Shown here in pieces: positions 34,419-41,985 of a stretch of 48,765 bases of DNA. Every line of letters starts with the position of its first letter. Within the stretch, counting starts at the first letter, position 1. The notes under the pieces were generated by a model that was not told the origin of the DNA, did no database searches, and was given only the letters and a program-made list of their open reading frames with translations. The position numbers and the translations under genes are program-made. This DNA comes from Myxococcales bacterium (lineage in GTDB: Bacteria > Myxococcota > Myxococcia > Myxococcales > Myxococcaceae). The DNA lies in NCBI GenBank assembly GCA_030681895.1, contig JAUXRI010000068.1:1-48765 (forward strand). The letters are read 5' to 3'.

Positions 34419-34729
34419 GAGCCCTTCAAAAGGTCGTTCAGACCGACGCAGCGATGACCAACGAGCTCAACCGCGAGCGCGCCAATGGACTGGGGCGAAC
34501 GGGGCGGCTCATTGAAGACGCCATCGCGGCATGCGCGGCGCTGAGTGAGAAGCTCGCGACCTGCCCCGCCGGCCACACCCGAGCGGGCCTGCTCGCCGAG
34601 TACGCCGAGCACCGGAGGATCGCGATCGAGCAACGCTGGTACCTCGAGGTGCAGCGCGAGGCGATGGGGCTGAGGAAGCAGACCGACCTCGACACGTTCT
34701 TCCCGCTCCCTCCGCCGATTCGCGAGTAA
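34415..34729 (+). CDS. Small protein of unknown function, coupled to the oxygenase
   Basis: The predicted protein has 104 residues. The ATG overlaps the oxygenase stop (ATGA). The sequence is mainly helical (ELNRERANGLGRTGRLIEDAIAACAALSEKL, LLAEYAEHRRIAIEQRWYLEVQREAMG) and ends in a Pro-rich tail. There are two cysteines and no recognisable domain. Tight coupling suggests it works with, or is a substrate of, the 2OG oxygenase, which is inference only. The tail PLPPPIRE would be a candidate hydroxylation site. Confidence 0.75.
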   Translation: MRALQKVVQTDAAMTNELNRERANGLGRTGRLIEDAIAACAALSEKLATCPAGHTRAGLLAEYAEHRRIAIEQRWYLEVQREAMGLRKQTDLDTFFPLPPPIRE

Positions 34730-34738
34730 GGCCACCGC

Positions 34739-35332
34739 ATGAGAGGCGTCGAACAGATCCCGTGGATGTACGACGCGATGTGCGCCGTCATGGAGTGGAC
34801 GGGGCTGTCGCGCTGGCGTGAGTGGCTGGTGAAGGGCGCGCAGGGTCGAACGCTCGAGGTCGGCTGCGGCACCGGCCGGAACCTGCCTCGCTACGAGTCG
34901 TCCCTCTCCGTCATCGCACTCGAGCCAGACGCCGACGCGTTGAAGAAGGCGAAGTCACGGGCTCCCAACGCGCTGCTGGTGCGGGGCTCGGCCGAGGCGC
35001 TGCCGTTTCGCGACGGCGCGTTCGATACGGTCGTCTCGAGCCTGGTGTTCTGCTCAGTGCCGAAGCCGGAGCTCGGTTTGAGAGAGATCGGCCGCGTGCT
35101 GACCACCGAGGGGCAGCTCCGTATGCTCGAGCACGTGCGACACGAGTCGAAGCCCATCGGGTGGATGCAGGACGTGCTCCAGCCGGCGTGGACGGTGGTG
35201 GCTGGAGGCTGTCACCCCAACCGGCGCACCGAAGCCACGGTCGAGGCGAACGGGTTCGTGATCAGCGCTGAAGGCCGCCGCGGAGACGGCACCATGCGCC
35301 GCTTCGTCGCGCACAAGGGCACGCCCCGCTGA
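34739..35332 (+). CDS. SAM-dependent methyltransferase (UbiE/METTL7-like)
   Basis: The 197-residue product has TLEVGCGTGRNLPRY (motif I, near 38), VIALEPDADALKKAK, LVRGSAEALPFRDGAFDTVVSSLVFCSVPKPELGLREIGRVLTTEGQL and a C-terminal region like phosphatidylethanolamine N-methyltransferase/METTL7 relatives (MLEHVRH, MQDVLQPAWTVVAGGCHPNR). The substrate is probably a small molecule or lipid. It follows the preceding small gene by 9 bases, making a likely oxygenase-unknown-methyltransferase operon. Confidence 0.9.
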   Translation: MRGVEQIPWMYDAMCAVMEWTGLSRWREWLVKGAQGRTLEVGCGTGRNLPRYESSLSVIALEPDADALKKAKSRAPNALLVRGSAEALPFRDGAFDTVVSSLVFCSVPKPELGLREIGRVLTTEGQLRMLEHVRHESKPIGWMQDVLQPAWTVVAGGCHPNRRTEATVEANGFVISAEGRRGDGTMRRFVAHKGTPR

Positions 35333-35385
35333 CGCTGACCGTACGTCATTGCTTCTCCTGACGAAGCGGGGCGTTAGAAGACAGC

Positions 35386-36702
35386 ATGCCGATCGAGATC
35401 CTGATCATCCTCGCGCTCGTGATCGCGAACGGCGTACTGGCCGGGGCCGAAATCGCCGTGATCTCGATGCGCCCAGGCCGGCTTCGTGAGCTGCAAGCCG
35501 CAGGCAGCAAAGGGGCGCTGGCGGTTCAGCGGCTGAGGGAACAACCCGAGCGCTTCTTTGCGACGGTGCAGGTCGGCATCACGGTCGTGGGCGCGACGGC
35601 CGGCGCGTTCGGCGGTGCGTCGTTCGCGCGCGACCTCTCGAAGGTGCTCGCGCAATGGCCGCTCATCGAGCCCTGGGCGAGCGAAATCTCACTCGTGCTG
35701 GTCGTCACGCTCATCTCGTATCTCTCGCTGGTCCTGGGAGAGCTGGTGCCCAAGTCGCTCGCGCTCCGCAGCGCCGAGCGGTACTCGCTGATCGTCGCGC
35801 GCCCGCTGCTGCTGCTGGCTGGCCTGATGCGCCCGCTCATCTGGTTCCTCACCGCGAGCTCCAACCTGGTGCTCCGCCCGTTCAGAGATCAGACCAGCTT
35901 CGTCGAGTCGAGGCTCTCGGCTGACGAATTGGTCGAGCTCATGTCCGAAGCGGGCCGCGCGGGAACCGTGCACCCCAAGGCCGGAGAAATCGCGGCGCGG
36001 GCGCTCTCGCTCCCCGAACTCGTCGCCAGTGACGTGATGGTGCCCCGCACGAGCGTCGTCTCGCTGCGGCGTGACGCTTCCCGCGAGACGCTTCGCCGCA
36101 TGATGCTCGAGCACACCCACTCGCGCTTCCCCGTCATCGAAGGCGAGCGCGATCACGTCGTCGGCTACGTGAACGTCAAAGACGTGCTGGCCGTCGCGTG
36201 GGACGAGCAACTCTTCGTGCTCGCCGATCTGATTCGTCCCGCGTTCTTCGTGCCCGAGGGCAAGAGCGCCGTCGAGCTGCTCTCGGAGATGCGCTCGCGC
36301 CACGTGCCCTTCTGCGTGGTGGTCGACGAACACGGCGGCATGGCCGGCATCGTGTCGTTGAAAGACGTGCTCGAGGAGCTGGTCGGCGAGATCTTCGGCG
36401 AACACGCGACCACCGAGCCCGCGCTGTTTCGTCGAGAGAACGACGGGCACGTGGTGGTGCGGGCCACGATGCCGATTCGAGAGCTGAACCGGGAAGTCGG
36501 CGTCGCGCTGCCCGAGGGCGATTGGGTCACGGTGGGCGGCCTGTGTCTGGCGCTGGCGAAACGAATTCCAGTGCCGGGCGAGCGCTTCACCACCGACACC
36601 GGCATCGTGCTGGAGATCGTCGACGCCTCGCCCAGACGCGTGCGCACCGTGCGCATCTTCATGCCTGTCCCCGCGTCACCCGATGGCGCTCCAACGGCAT
36701 GA
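35386..36702 (+). CDS. CNNM/TlyC-type membrane protein with CBS and CorC_HlyC domains
   Basis: The 438-residue product has an N-terminal DUF21/CNNM domain with about four membrane segments (IEILIILALVIANGVLAGAEIAVISMRPGRL, VTLISYLSLVLGELVPKSLAL), two CBS domains (VMVPRTSVVSLRRDAS, HSRFPVIEGERDHVVGYVNVKDVL, VPFCVVVDEHGGMAGIVSLKDVLEELVGEI) and a C-terminal transporter-associated domain. Family members are linked to Mg2+/Co2+ efflux and adenine nucleotide sensing; 'hemolysin' is a historical name. It appears to be a single-gene unit, convergent with the AAA gene. Confidence 0.93.
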   Translation: MPIEILIILALVIANGVLAGAEIAVISMRPGRLRELQAAGSKGALAVQRLREQPERFFATVQVGITVVGATAGAFGGASFARDLSKVLAQWPLIEPWASEISLVLVVTLISYLSLVLGELVPKSLALRSAERYSLIVARPLLLLAGLMRPLIWFLTASSNLVLRPFRDQTSFVESRLSADELVELMSEAGRAGTVHPKAGEIAARALSLPELVASDVMVPRTSVVSLRRDASRETLRRMMLEHTHSRFPVIEGERDHVVGYVNVKDVLAVAWDEQLFVLADLIRPAFFVPEGKSAVELLSEMRSRHVPFCVVVDEHGGMAGIVSLKDVLEELVGEIFGEHATTEPALFRRENDGHVVVRATMPIRELNREVGVALPEGDWVTVGGLCLALAKRIPVPGERFTTDTGIVLEIVDASPRRVRTVRIFMPVPASPDGAPTA

Positions 36703-36707
36703 AGGGC

Positions 36708-38024
36708 TCAGACGGCGGGCCGATCGAGCGCCTCTGCGAAGCCAATCGAGCGGACGCCCTGCCGGCTTCCCAACGAGACGTCGGCGGTCTTGAGGTCGGC
36801 CTTCAGCAGCGTCACCGTCTCTCGAGCCACGGCCTCGAACGCGCGGGCACCGTCTTCGTCCGCCCAGGTGAGCGAGGCGTTGAGGAGCAGCTCCTTGAGG
36901 TACGCGAAGGTGAAGCCATTCGTTCGCTCGACGAGCGCCTCGATGGCCAACGGCGAGAGCTGAAGTGGCTCGGCCTCACGCGAGGTGAGCCTGCTCAGGT
37001 ACGCGCGCCGGACCTCGGCGTCGGGCAGCGGGAAGTGGAACTTGCGATCGAAGCGGCTGGGGCGATCGAGCAGAGAGCGGTCGAGCTTCTCGGGGTGGTT
37101 GGTGGTCGCGACGACGAAGAGCCCGTGGTTGCGCGCGACACCGTCGAGCTCGTTGAGCAACAGCGAGCGGCTGCTCTCATCCACCAGGCAGTCGAGATCC
37201 TCGAGCACCACGACGGCTGGAGCCATGCGCCGCGCCCGCTCGAAGACCTGCGCGACCCCGCCGGCCACTGACTGGTTCCTGCCCTGAAACCCACGCACGA
37301 AGATGATCGGGCGATCGAGCTCGTTGAGCAGCGCGCGAACCGAGTGCGTCTTGCCGTTCCCCGGAGGGCCGATGAACAACAGGCCACGCTTCCAGGGCAG
37401 GCGGTGGGACTCGTAGAACGCCCTGCGCTCGAAGAAGCGCCTCGCGTCGGCGCGAATGTCTCGGGCGAGCGCTCCTGGCAGCACGAGGTCGTCCCAGCTC
37501 GCAGCCTTCACGGCGTGATGGAGCTCGGTGCTCTTCGAGAACTCACCGTCGTTGAAGACGAGCACCTGGCCGTGCACGTCTTCGGTGTAGCGGCAGACCG
37601 CGAGAAAGAAGGCCTTCACCGCGGCTTCGTCGGGGCCGACGATCCACCAACCGGTCTCGGGGCCCGCTCCGGCAACACCGAAGGTCGCGGCCACCAACTC
37701 GACGCCGACGCCTTGCCAGGTCACGTCGAACCAGCCACTTCGCGCCGTCGTCCAGACGTCGTTGCCGGACTCGGTGCGACCCCAGTGAAGCAGTGACGGC
37801 ACTGCGGATCTGGGCGTGATGGTGGCCTGGCCCAGCTGCGCGAACTCCATGGGGTCGAACGCGTAGATCTCGGAGTACGCGATGAACGAAGCCGGCCGCA
37901 GCCGTCGCACCGCCGCCGTCAGGTCGGTGGCGACGGCGTTCTCAGGTGAACGAAGCGCGTCCAGCAAGCGCGCCTCTGACGGGTCCGTCGGCATGTCGAC
38001 GTTGACGAGCAGGCTTCGTGGCAC
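36708..38024 (-). CDS. AAA ATPase of the BCS1/FtsH-like group with unknown N-terminal domain
   Basis: The predicted protein has 438 residues. The C-terminal half is a classical AAA domain: Walker A FIGPPGNGKTHSV (near 223), Walker B VVVLEDLDCLVDE, sensor 1 VVATTNHPEKLDRSLLDRPSRFDRK with arginine-finger residues, and a C-terminal helical domain. The first 200 residues (DVWTTARSGWFDVTWQGVGVELVAATFG and others) match nothing I know. With no membrane segment it is probably a cytoplasmic remodelling ATPase. GTG at 38024 gives the longest frame; ATG at 37994 would remove ten residues. Confidence 0.85.
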   Translation of the reverse strand: MPRSLLVNVDMPTDPSEARLLDALRSPENAVATDLTAAVRRLRPASFIAYSEIYAFDPMEFAQLGQATITPRSAVPSLLHWGRTESGNDVWTTARSGWFDVTWQGVGVELVAATFGVAGAGPETGWWIVGPDEAAVKAFFLAVCRYTEDVHGQVLVFNDGEFSKSTELHHAVKAASWDDLVLPGALARDIRADARRFFERRAFYESHRLPWKRGLLFIGPPGNGKTHSVRALLNELDRPIIFVRGFQGRNQSVAGGVAQVFERARRMAPAVVVLEDLDCLVDESSRSLLLNELDGVARNHGLFVVATTNHPEKLDRSLLDRPSRFDRKFHFPLPDAEVRRAYLSRLTSREAEPLQLSPLAIEALVERTNGFTFAYLKELLLNASLTWADEDGARAFEAVARETVTLLKADLKTADVSLGSRQGVRSIGFAEALDRPAV

Positions 38025-38036
38025 CTGACGAAGCGT

Positions 38037-38780
38037 TCAGAACGCGAGGCCGAACGACACGCCGAGCTGAAAGCCACCGCCGACCGGACTGAACGCGAGG
38101 TACTCCACCAGTCCGCTCAGGTGCAGGATGATGCCGTTGCCTTCGGCCTGCGCGCGTTGCCCTGACGCCGCGTTGAGCTGCACACCACCACGAAACCGGA
38201 ACACGCCCTCGGCCCACGTCGAGCCCGCCGTGAGCGGCGCAGCAGGCACCACGACGTACGCGACCGAGGTCGACAGCTCTCCAAATGAGAAGGAGCGAAC
38301 TCTCACGACGCCGTCGTGTCGCGCGACTCCAGCGGCGTAGCCCACGCGCACGCCAGCGCCCGCGACCCACCGTTGGCCGCAGAACTCCGAACCCGCACAG
38401 ATGGGCCCTGAGAGCCGCGCCCACAACAGCTGAACGCCGGGCACCACCAACCACCCCGTCACGTCACGAATGGGGCTGCGTGGATCAGCCGACGGCGCGC
38501 CCAGCTGCGGCGTGCCGAAGACGACTCCGCCGAAGAGCTCGATGCCCGCGTAGTAGTCGCGAAACCCCGAGAGCACGCCGGTGAGCGAACCCGTCGCGCG
38601 ATTCCATCGGGGCTCCGCTGGCGGGCCCTTCTTCGCTTCCACGGCCGGAGTCACTGGCAGCTGCGGAGGCACGTCGCCGCTGATCAGCGGAGGCGCCGAG
38701 ACGACCCCCGCGTCGAACGTCTCCTCCTGCGCGAAGGCGAACGGCGCGAGCAGCAACGACACCAGCACGAAGAAACGCAC
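38037..38780 (-). CDS. Putative outer-membrane beta-barrel protein
   Basis: The predicted protein has 247 residues. The signal peptide RFFVLVSLLLAPFAFA is followed by a Pro-rich stretch and by alternating hydrophobic strands (YYAGIELFGGVVFGT, WVAGAGVRVGYAAGV, GELSTSVAYVVVP, GFQLGVSFGLAF). The last residue is Phe, as in barrel proteins inserted by the Bam complex. It lies immediately upstream of the AAA gene (12 bases between) on the same strand. The function is unknown; it may be a small porin or adhesin. GTG start. Confidence 0.75.
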   Translation of the reverse strand: MRFFVLVSLLLAPFAFAQEETFDAGVVSAPPLISGDVPPQLPVTPAVEAKKGPPAEPRWNRATGSLTGVLSGFRDYYAGIELFGGVVFGTPQLGAPSADPRSPIRDVTGWLVVPGVQLLWARLSGPICAGSEFCGQRWVAGAGVRVGYAAGVARHDGVVRVRSFSFGELSTSVAYVVVPAAPLTAGSTWAEGVFRFRGGVQLNAASGQRAQAEGNGIILHLSGLVEYLAFSPVGGGFQLGVSFGLAF

Positions 38781-38865
38781 GCGCGGGAATCTGCCTCAGA
38801 AAATGGCCCACCGCTAACGCACGCGCACCGAGCGTCAAGGCGCGCGACCTGTCCCTCTGCGTGCC

Positions 38866-38894
38866 TTGACACCAAACGATCCTGTCTCACTTTC
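38866..38894 (+). promoter_or_regulatory. Weak candidate promoter for hsp20
   Basis: TTGACA (38866-38871) is a perfect -35 box. At 17 bases a weak -10 (ACTTTC, 38889-38894) follows, about 50 bases before the hsp20 ATG. The poor -10 may mean an alternative sigma factor. No CIRCE element is seen. Confidence 0.3.
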
Positions 38895-38946
38895 AGGCCG
38901 TCCCCGGGAGAACAGTTCCTCCCACCAACCCCGCAAGGAGCACCCC

Positions 38947-39375
38947 ATGCTGATCAGAACGACCAATCGCTTCCCCTCCATCTGGCGCGAGTTCGACGAG
39001 CTGTTCCGCGCTGCCCCGGCCACCACCACCACGCCCGTGAGCGCCATCGCGCCGGCGACCGACGTGCGCGAGACCGAGAAGGCCCTCGAGTTCCGCGTCG
39101 ACATGCCCGGCGTCTCGCCAGACGCCATCGACGTGAAGCTCGAAGGCAACGTGCTCACGCTGACGGCCGAGCGGAAGAGCGAGACGAAAGAAGAGAAGGA
39201 CGGCTGGATTCGGCAGGAGCGCAGCTGGGGCACCTTCGCCCGCTCGTTCGTGCTGCCCGAGACCGTCGAAGGCACCGAGCCGCAGGCCGCGTACAAGCAC
39301 GGCGTGCTGACGGTGACGCTGCCGAAGAAGGAAGTCGCGCAGCCGAAGAGCTTCAAGGTGAAGGTCGAGGCCTGA
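38947..39375 (+). CDS. Small heat shock protein (Hsp20/alpha-crystallin family)
   Basis: The 142-residue ATP-independent holdase has an N-terminal arm (RFPSIWREFDELFRAAP), the alpha-crystallin domain with TDVRETEKALEFRVDMPGVSPDAIDVKLEGNVLTLTAERK and the conserved AAYKHGVLTVTLPKKE (family A-x-x-x-n-GvL). A C-terminal IxI motif is absent; the tail is FKVKVEA. AAGGAG at 38935-38940 fixes the ATG at 38947. A terminator hairpin follows at 39402-39432. Confidence 0.95.
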   Translation: MLIRTTNRFPSIWREFDELFRAAPATTTTPVSAIAPATDVRETEKALEFRVDMPGVSPDAIDVKLEGNVLTLTAERKSETKEEKDGWIRQERSWGTFARSFVLPETVEGTEPQAAYKHGVLTVTLPKKEVAQPKSFKVKVEA

Positions 39376-39401
39376 CCCCTCCCGCAGCTTCGATCTCCGC
39401 A

Positions 39402-39432
39402 CGCCGGGCCTCTTCTCTGGAGAGGTTCGGCG
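39402..39432 (+). terminator. Rho-independent terminator-like hairpin after hsp20
   Basis: CGCCGGGCCTCT (39402-39413) pairs along its full 12 bases with AGAGGTTCGGCG (39421-39432), using two G-U pairs in the RNA, around a 7-base loop. TTCGTGTTT follows, a moderate U-rich tail. It sits 27 bases after the hsp20 stop. Confidence 0.65.
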
Positions 39433-39440
39433 TTCGTGTT

Positions 39441-39674
39441 TCAGCCACGTGAGGACAACGGCGTCCACCCGGGCGCCCATTCGACGCGGTCCTTCAAATC
39501 ACGAGCTGGCACCACGAGCCGACGCGCCACATCGCAGCTCGCCGCGAGCTCGACCGCCCAGCCGTCGTCGGTTCGCGTGATGCCGGTCACGTGAAAGTGC
39601 GTCCACCCCTCGCGCACGCGCGCGCTGGTGAACTTCGCGCCCTGCAGCAACGCGATCTGTCGAGGCACCGCCAT
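39441..39674 (-). CDS. Small TIGR02450-like (Trp-rich) protein
   Basis: The predicted protein has 77 residues. The core pattern LLQGAKFTSARVREGWTHFHVTGI and the C-terminal VPARDLKDRVEWAPGWTPL resemble the TIGR02450 Trp-rich family (compare W-RELKD-xxW-x-GW). That family has no known function. ATG at 39674 is chosen because homology begins there; a GTG at 39710 would add 12 residues. It is convergent with hsp20 and divergent from the ABC exporter operon. Confidence 0.7.
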   Translation of the reverse strand: MAVPRQIALLQGAKFTSARVREGWTHFHVTGITRTDDGWAVELAASCDVARRLVVPARDLKDRVEWAPGWTPLSSRG

Positions 39675-39807
39675 GCCCGATGGGATAAACGAGCCAGGTT
39701 CTGGGTGCACGCCGCTCTCGCCCCGGTCGGCTCAGGTTTTTGGTTGTCCGAACGAACGGCGTCATTACTCAGAGGGGCTCGAAGAGTGCCTTTCCCAAAG
39801 AGCTGAA

Positions 39808-41985
39808 ATGACAACGCCTTCTCCAGACCACCGACTTGCACCGGGCCCAGCGGCCGACGCGCTCGTCTGGGCACTCGAGCAGGTCGCGCACGTCGTCAAC
39901 CACGAGTTCAGCCCGGCCCAGGCCCGGGAAGAGGTTCGCACCAGCCTCGGAGCAGCGACCACGTTCGGGCCCCACGAGCTGCTCGAGGCGTTTCGGATCT
40001 CGGCCCAATCGCTCCGGCTCTCGTCGACGTCGGTCGTGCTCTCGGCCAGAGAACTCGTCAGTCAGGCGCTCCCGTTCCCGCTGGTGACGGTCGTCCCGAC
40101 AGAGGACGGGGCGCGGTGGCTCATTCTCACCGAGCGCCACGGGTTCAGGCTGCATGCCCAGACGGGCTCGGAGCAGGCCGAGTGGCTCGACGAAGCCGGT
40201 CTCGCCGCGGTCCTCGGCACGGGCCACGTGGGCTTTCTCACCTGCGTGCCATCGACGCCGATGGAGCGGCTCTCAGCCGCCTCGCACACCGCGCAAGCAG
40301 TGCTCGGCGGTGAAGATGGCGAGGACCCGCATCACGCGCACCTCAAGCCGTGGGACCGGGTGTGGGCGCTGCTCGCCATGGAGCGCGACGATCTCTGGGT
40401 CGTCTTCATCTACAGCGCGGCCGTCGGCGTCCTCTCGCTGGCGACGCCGATCGCGGTGCAGTCACTCGTCACCACCGTCGCGTTCGGCACCCTGCTCCAG
40501 CCCATCGTCGTGCTGGCGGTGCTCTTCCTCGTCGCGCTCGGGTTTCAAGCAGCGCTCAAGGCGCTCCAGGCCCGCGTGATGGAGGCGCTGCAGGCCCGGT
40601 TGTTCGCGCGCGTCGCGCTCGACGTCGCCTGGCGCCTGCCCAGGACGCTGAAGGACGAACACCACCCCGTCACGCCCGAGCTGGTGAACCGCTTCTTCGA
40701 CGTGATGACCGTGCAGAAGACGTTCGCCTCGGTGCTGACCGACGGGCTCGCGGCCTTCATGCAGATCTCGATCGGCCTGCTGGTGCTCGCGTTCTACCAC
40801 CCGGCGTTGCTCGCCCTCGACATCGTGCTGCTCATCGCCACGACGCTCTTCATTCTGCTGCCGCTGCGGCGCGGCGTTCGCACGGCGTTCGACGAGAGCA
40901 AGGCCAAGTACGAGGTGGCGGCGTGGCTCGAGGAGCTGGCCCGGGCGCCCTCGGCGTTCCGTGGGTCGGGAGGCGCGGCGCTCGCCTCGGCGCGAGCCGA
41001 TGCACTGACTCGCAAGTACCTCTCGGCGCGCAAGCGTCACTTCGCTGTCGTCTTCGGTCAGACCATCAGCGCGCTGGCGGTGCAGGTCGTCGCGAGCGCC
41101 GTGTTGCTGGGCTTTGGCGGCTGGCTGGTGATCAGTCAATCGCTGACGCTCGGGCAGTTGATCGCCGCGGAGCTGATCGTGGCCGCGGTCACCGCCAGCA
41201 TCACCAAGTTCGGGAAGATTCTCGAGGCGGCGTACGATCTCGTCGCGGGGCTCACCAAGGTCGGGCACCTCATCGATCTCGACGTCGAGAGCAGCCTCAC
41301 CGGCGAGACGTTGCCCGGCAGCGGCCCCGTTGGAGTGAAGCTGCATCACCTCGAGGTGGACGGCGCGGTGATCGATCTCGAGGTGAAGCCCGGCGCGCGC
41401 CTCGCGATCGTCGGCGATCATGGCGGCTCGCTGAGCGAACTGATCTCGGGCATTCGTGAACCGACGCACGGCACCCTCGAAATCGAAGGCGTCGACGTTC
41501 GTCGCGCCAGCTCATGCGCGCTCCACGACGAGGTGATGCTGGTGCGCTCCGACGACCTCTTCATCGGCAGCGTCTACGAGAACGTCTCGCTCACCCGCCC
41601 GGGCATCACGCCTTCTGAGGTCCGCAGCGCCGTGGAGCGCGTCGGACTCGATGACGACATTCGTTCGTTGCCCCGGGGCTACGACACCGAGCTGGGCGCC
41701 AATGGAGCGCCGCTGGCTCCCGCGCAGGTCGTTCGCCTCGTGGTGGCGCGCGCGATCGCGGCCAGCCCCCGGTTGATCATCGTCGACGACACGCTCGAGG
41801 GCCTCGACCCGGTCTCTCGCGCGCGCACCGTCGCGGCGCTCACCCGGAAGGACGCCTCGTGGACGCTCATCGCGCTCGTCAGTGACCCTGGCTCTGCGCT
41901 CGCCCGGGGCTGCGCCGAGGTGATCGACCTGCACGCCGTCTCGACCCCGCACGTCGCCCCTGCCGCTGAGGCGAAGCACTCATGA
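39808..41985 (+). CDS. Type I secretion-type ABC exporter with degenerate ATPase
   Basis: The predicted protein has 725 residues. An N-terminal cytoplasmic domain (about 1-150) is in the position of the C39-like domain of peptide/RTX exporters and lacks a catalytic Cys. Six membrane segments follow (about 190-465) and then a C-terminal ATPase-like domain whose motifs are broken: Walker A reads GDHGGSLS (Lys to Leu), Q-loop LVRSDDLF, signature LAPAQ, Walker B LIIVDD (Glu lost) and H-loop ALVSDPG (His lost). Only the D-loop GLDP looks normal. The ATG follows AGAG weakly. It overlaps the adaptor gene by ATGA. It is probably a catalytically inactive half-exporter or pairs with another ABC protein. 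Confidence 0.88.
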   Translation: MTTPSPDHRLAPGPAADALVWALEQVAHVVNHEFSPAQAREEVRTSLGAATTFGPHELLEAFRISAQSLRLSSTSVVLSARELVSQALPFPLVTVVPTEDGARWLILTERHGFRLHAQTGSEQAEWLDEAGLAAVLGTGHVGFLTCVPSTPMERLSAASHTAQAVLGGEDGEDPHHAHLKPWDRVWALLAMERDDLWVVFIYSAAVGVLSLATPIAVQSLVTTVAFGTLLQPIVVLAVLFLVALGFQAALKALQARVMEALQARLFARVALDVAWRLPRTLKDEHHPVTPELVNRFFDVMTVQKTFASVLTDGLAAFMQISIGLLVLAFYHPALLALDIVLLIATTLFILLPLRRGVRTAFDESKAKYEVAAWLEELARAPSAFRGSGGAALASARADALTRKYLSARKRHFAVVFGQTISALAVQVVASAVLLGFGGWLVISQSLTLGQLIAAELIVAAVTASITKFGKILEAAYDLVAGLTKVGHLIDLDVESSLTGETLPGSGPVGVKLHHLEVDGAVIDLEVKPGARLAIVGDHGGSLSELISGIREPTHGTLEIEGVDVRRASSCALHDEVMLVRSDDLFIGSVYENVSLTRPGITPSEVRSAVERVGLDDDIRSLPRGYDTELGANGAPLAPAQVVRLVVARAIAASPRLIIVDDTLEGLDPVSRARTVAALTRKDASWTLIALVSDPGSALARGCAEVIDLHAVSTPHVAPAAEAKHS

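Noticed and set aside
35386..36702. Hemolysin toxin
   Set aside because: The CNNM/TlyC family carries this name historically; membrane, CBS and CorC_HlyC domains point to ion homeostasis, not a toxin.
38906..38925. Heat-shock operator near hsp20 (GGGAG...CTCCC)
   Set aside because: The arms are only five bases and match neither CIRCE nor ROSE-type elements.
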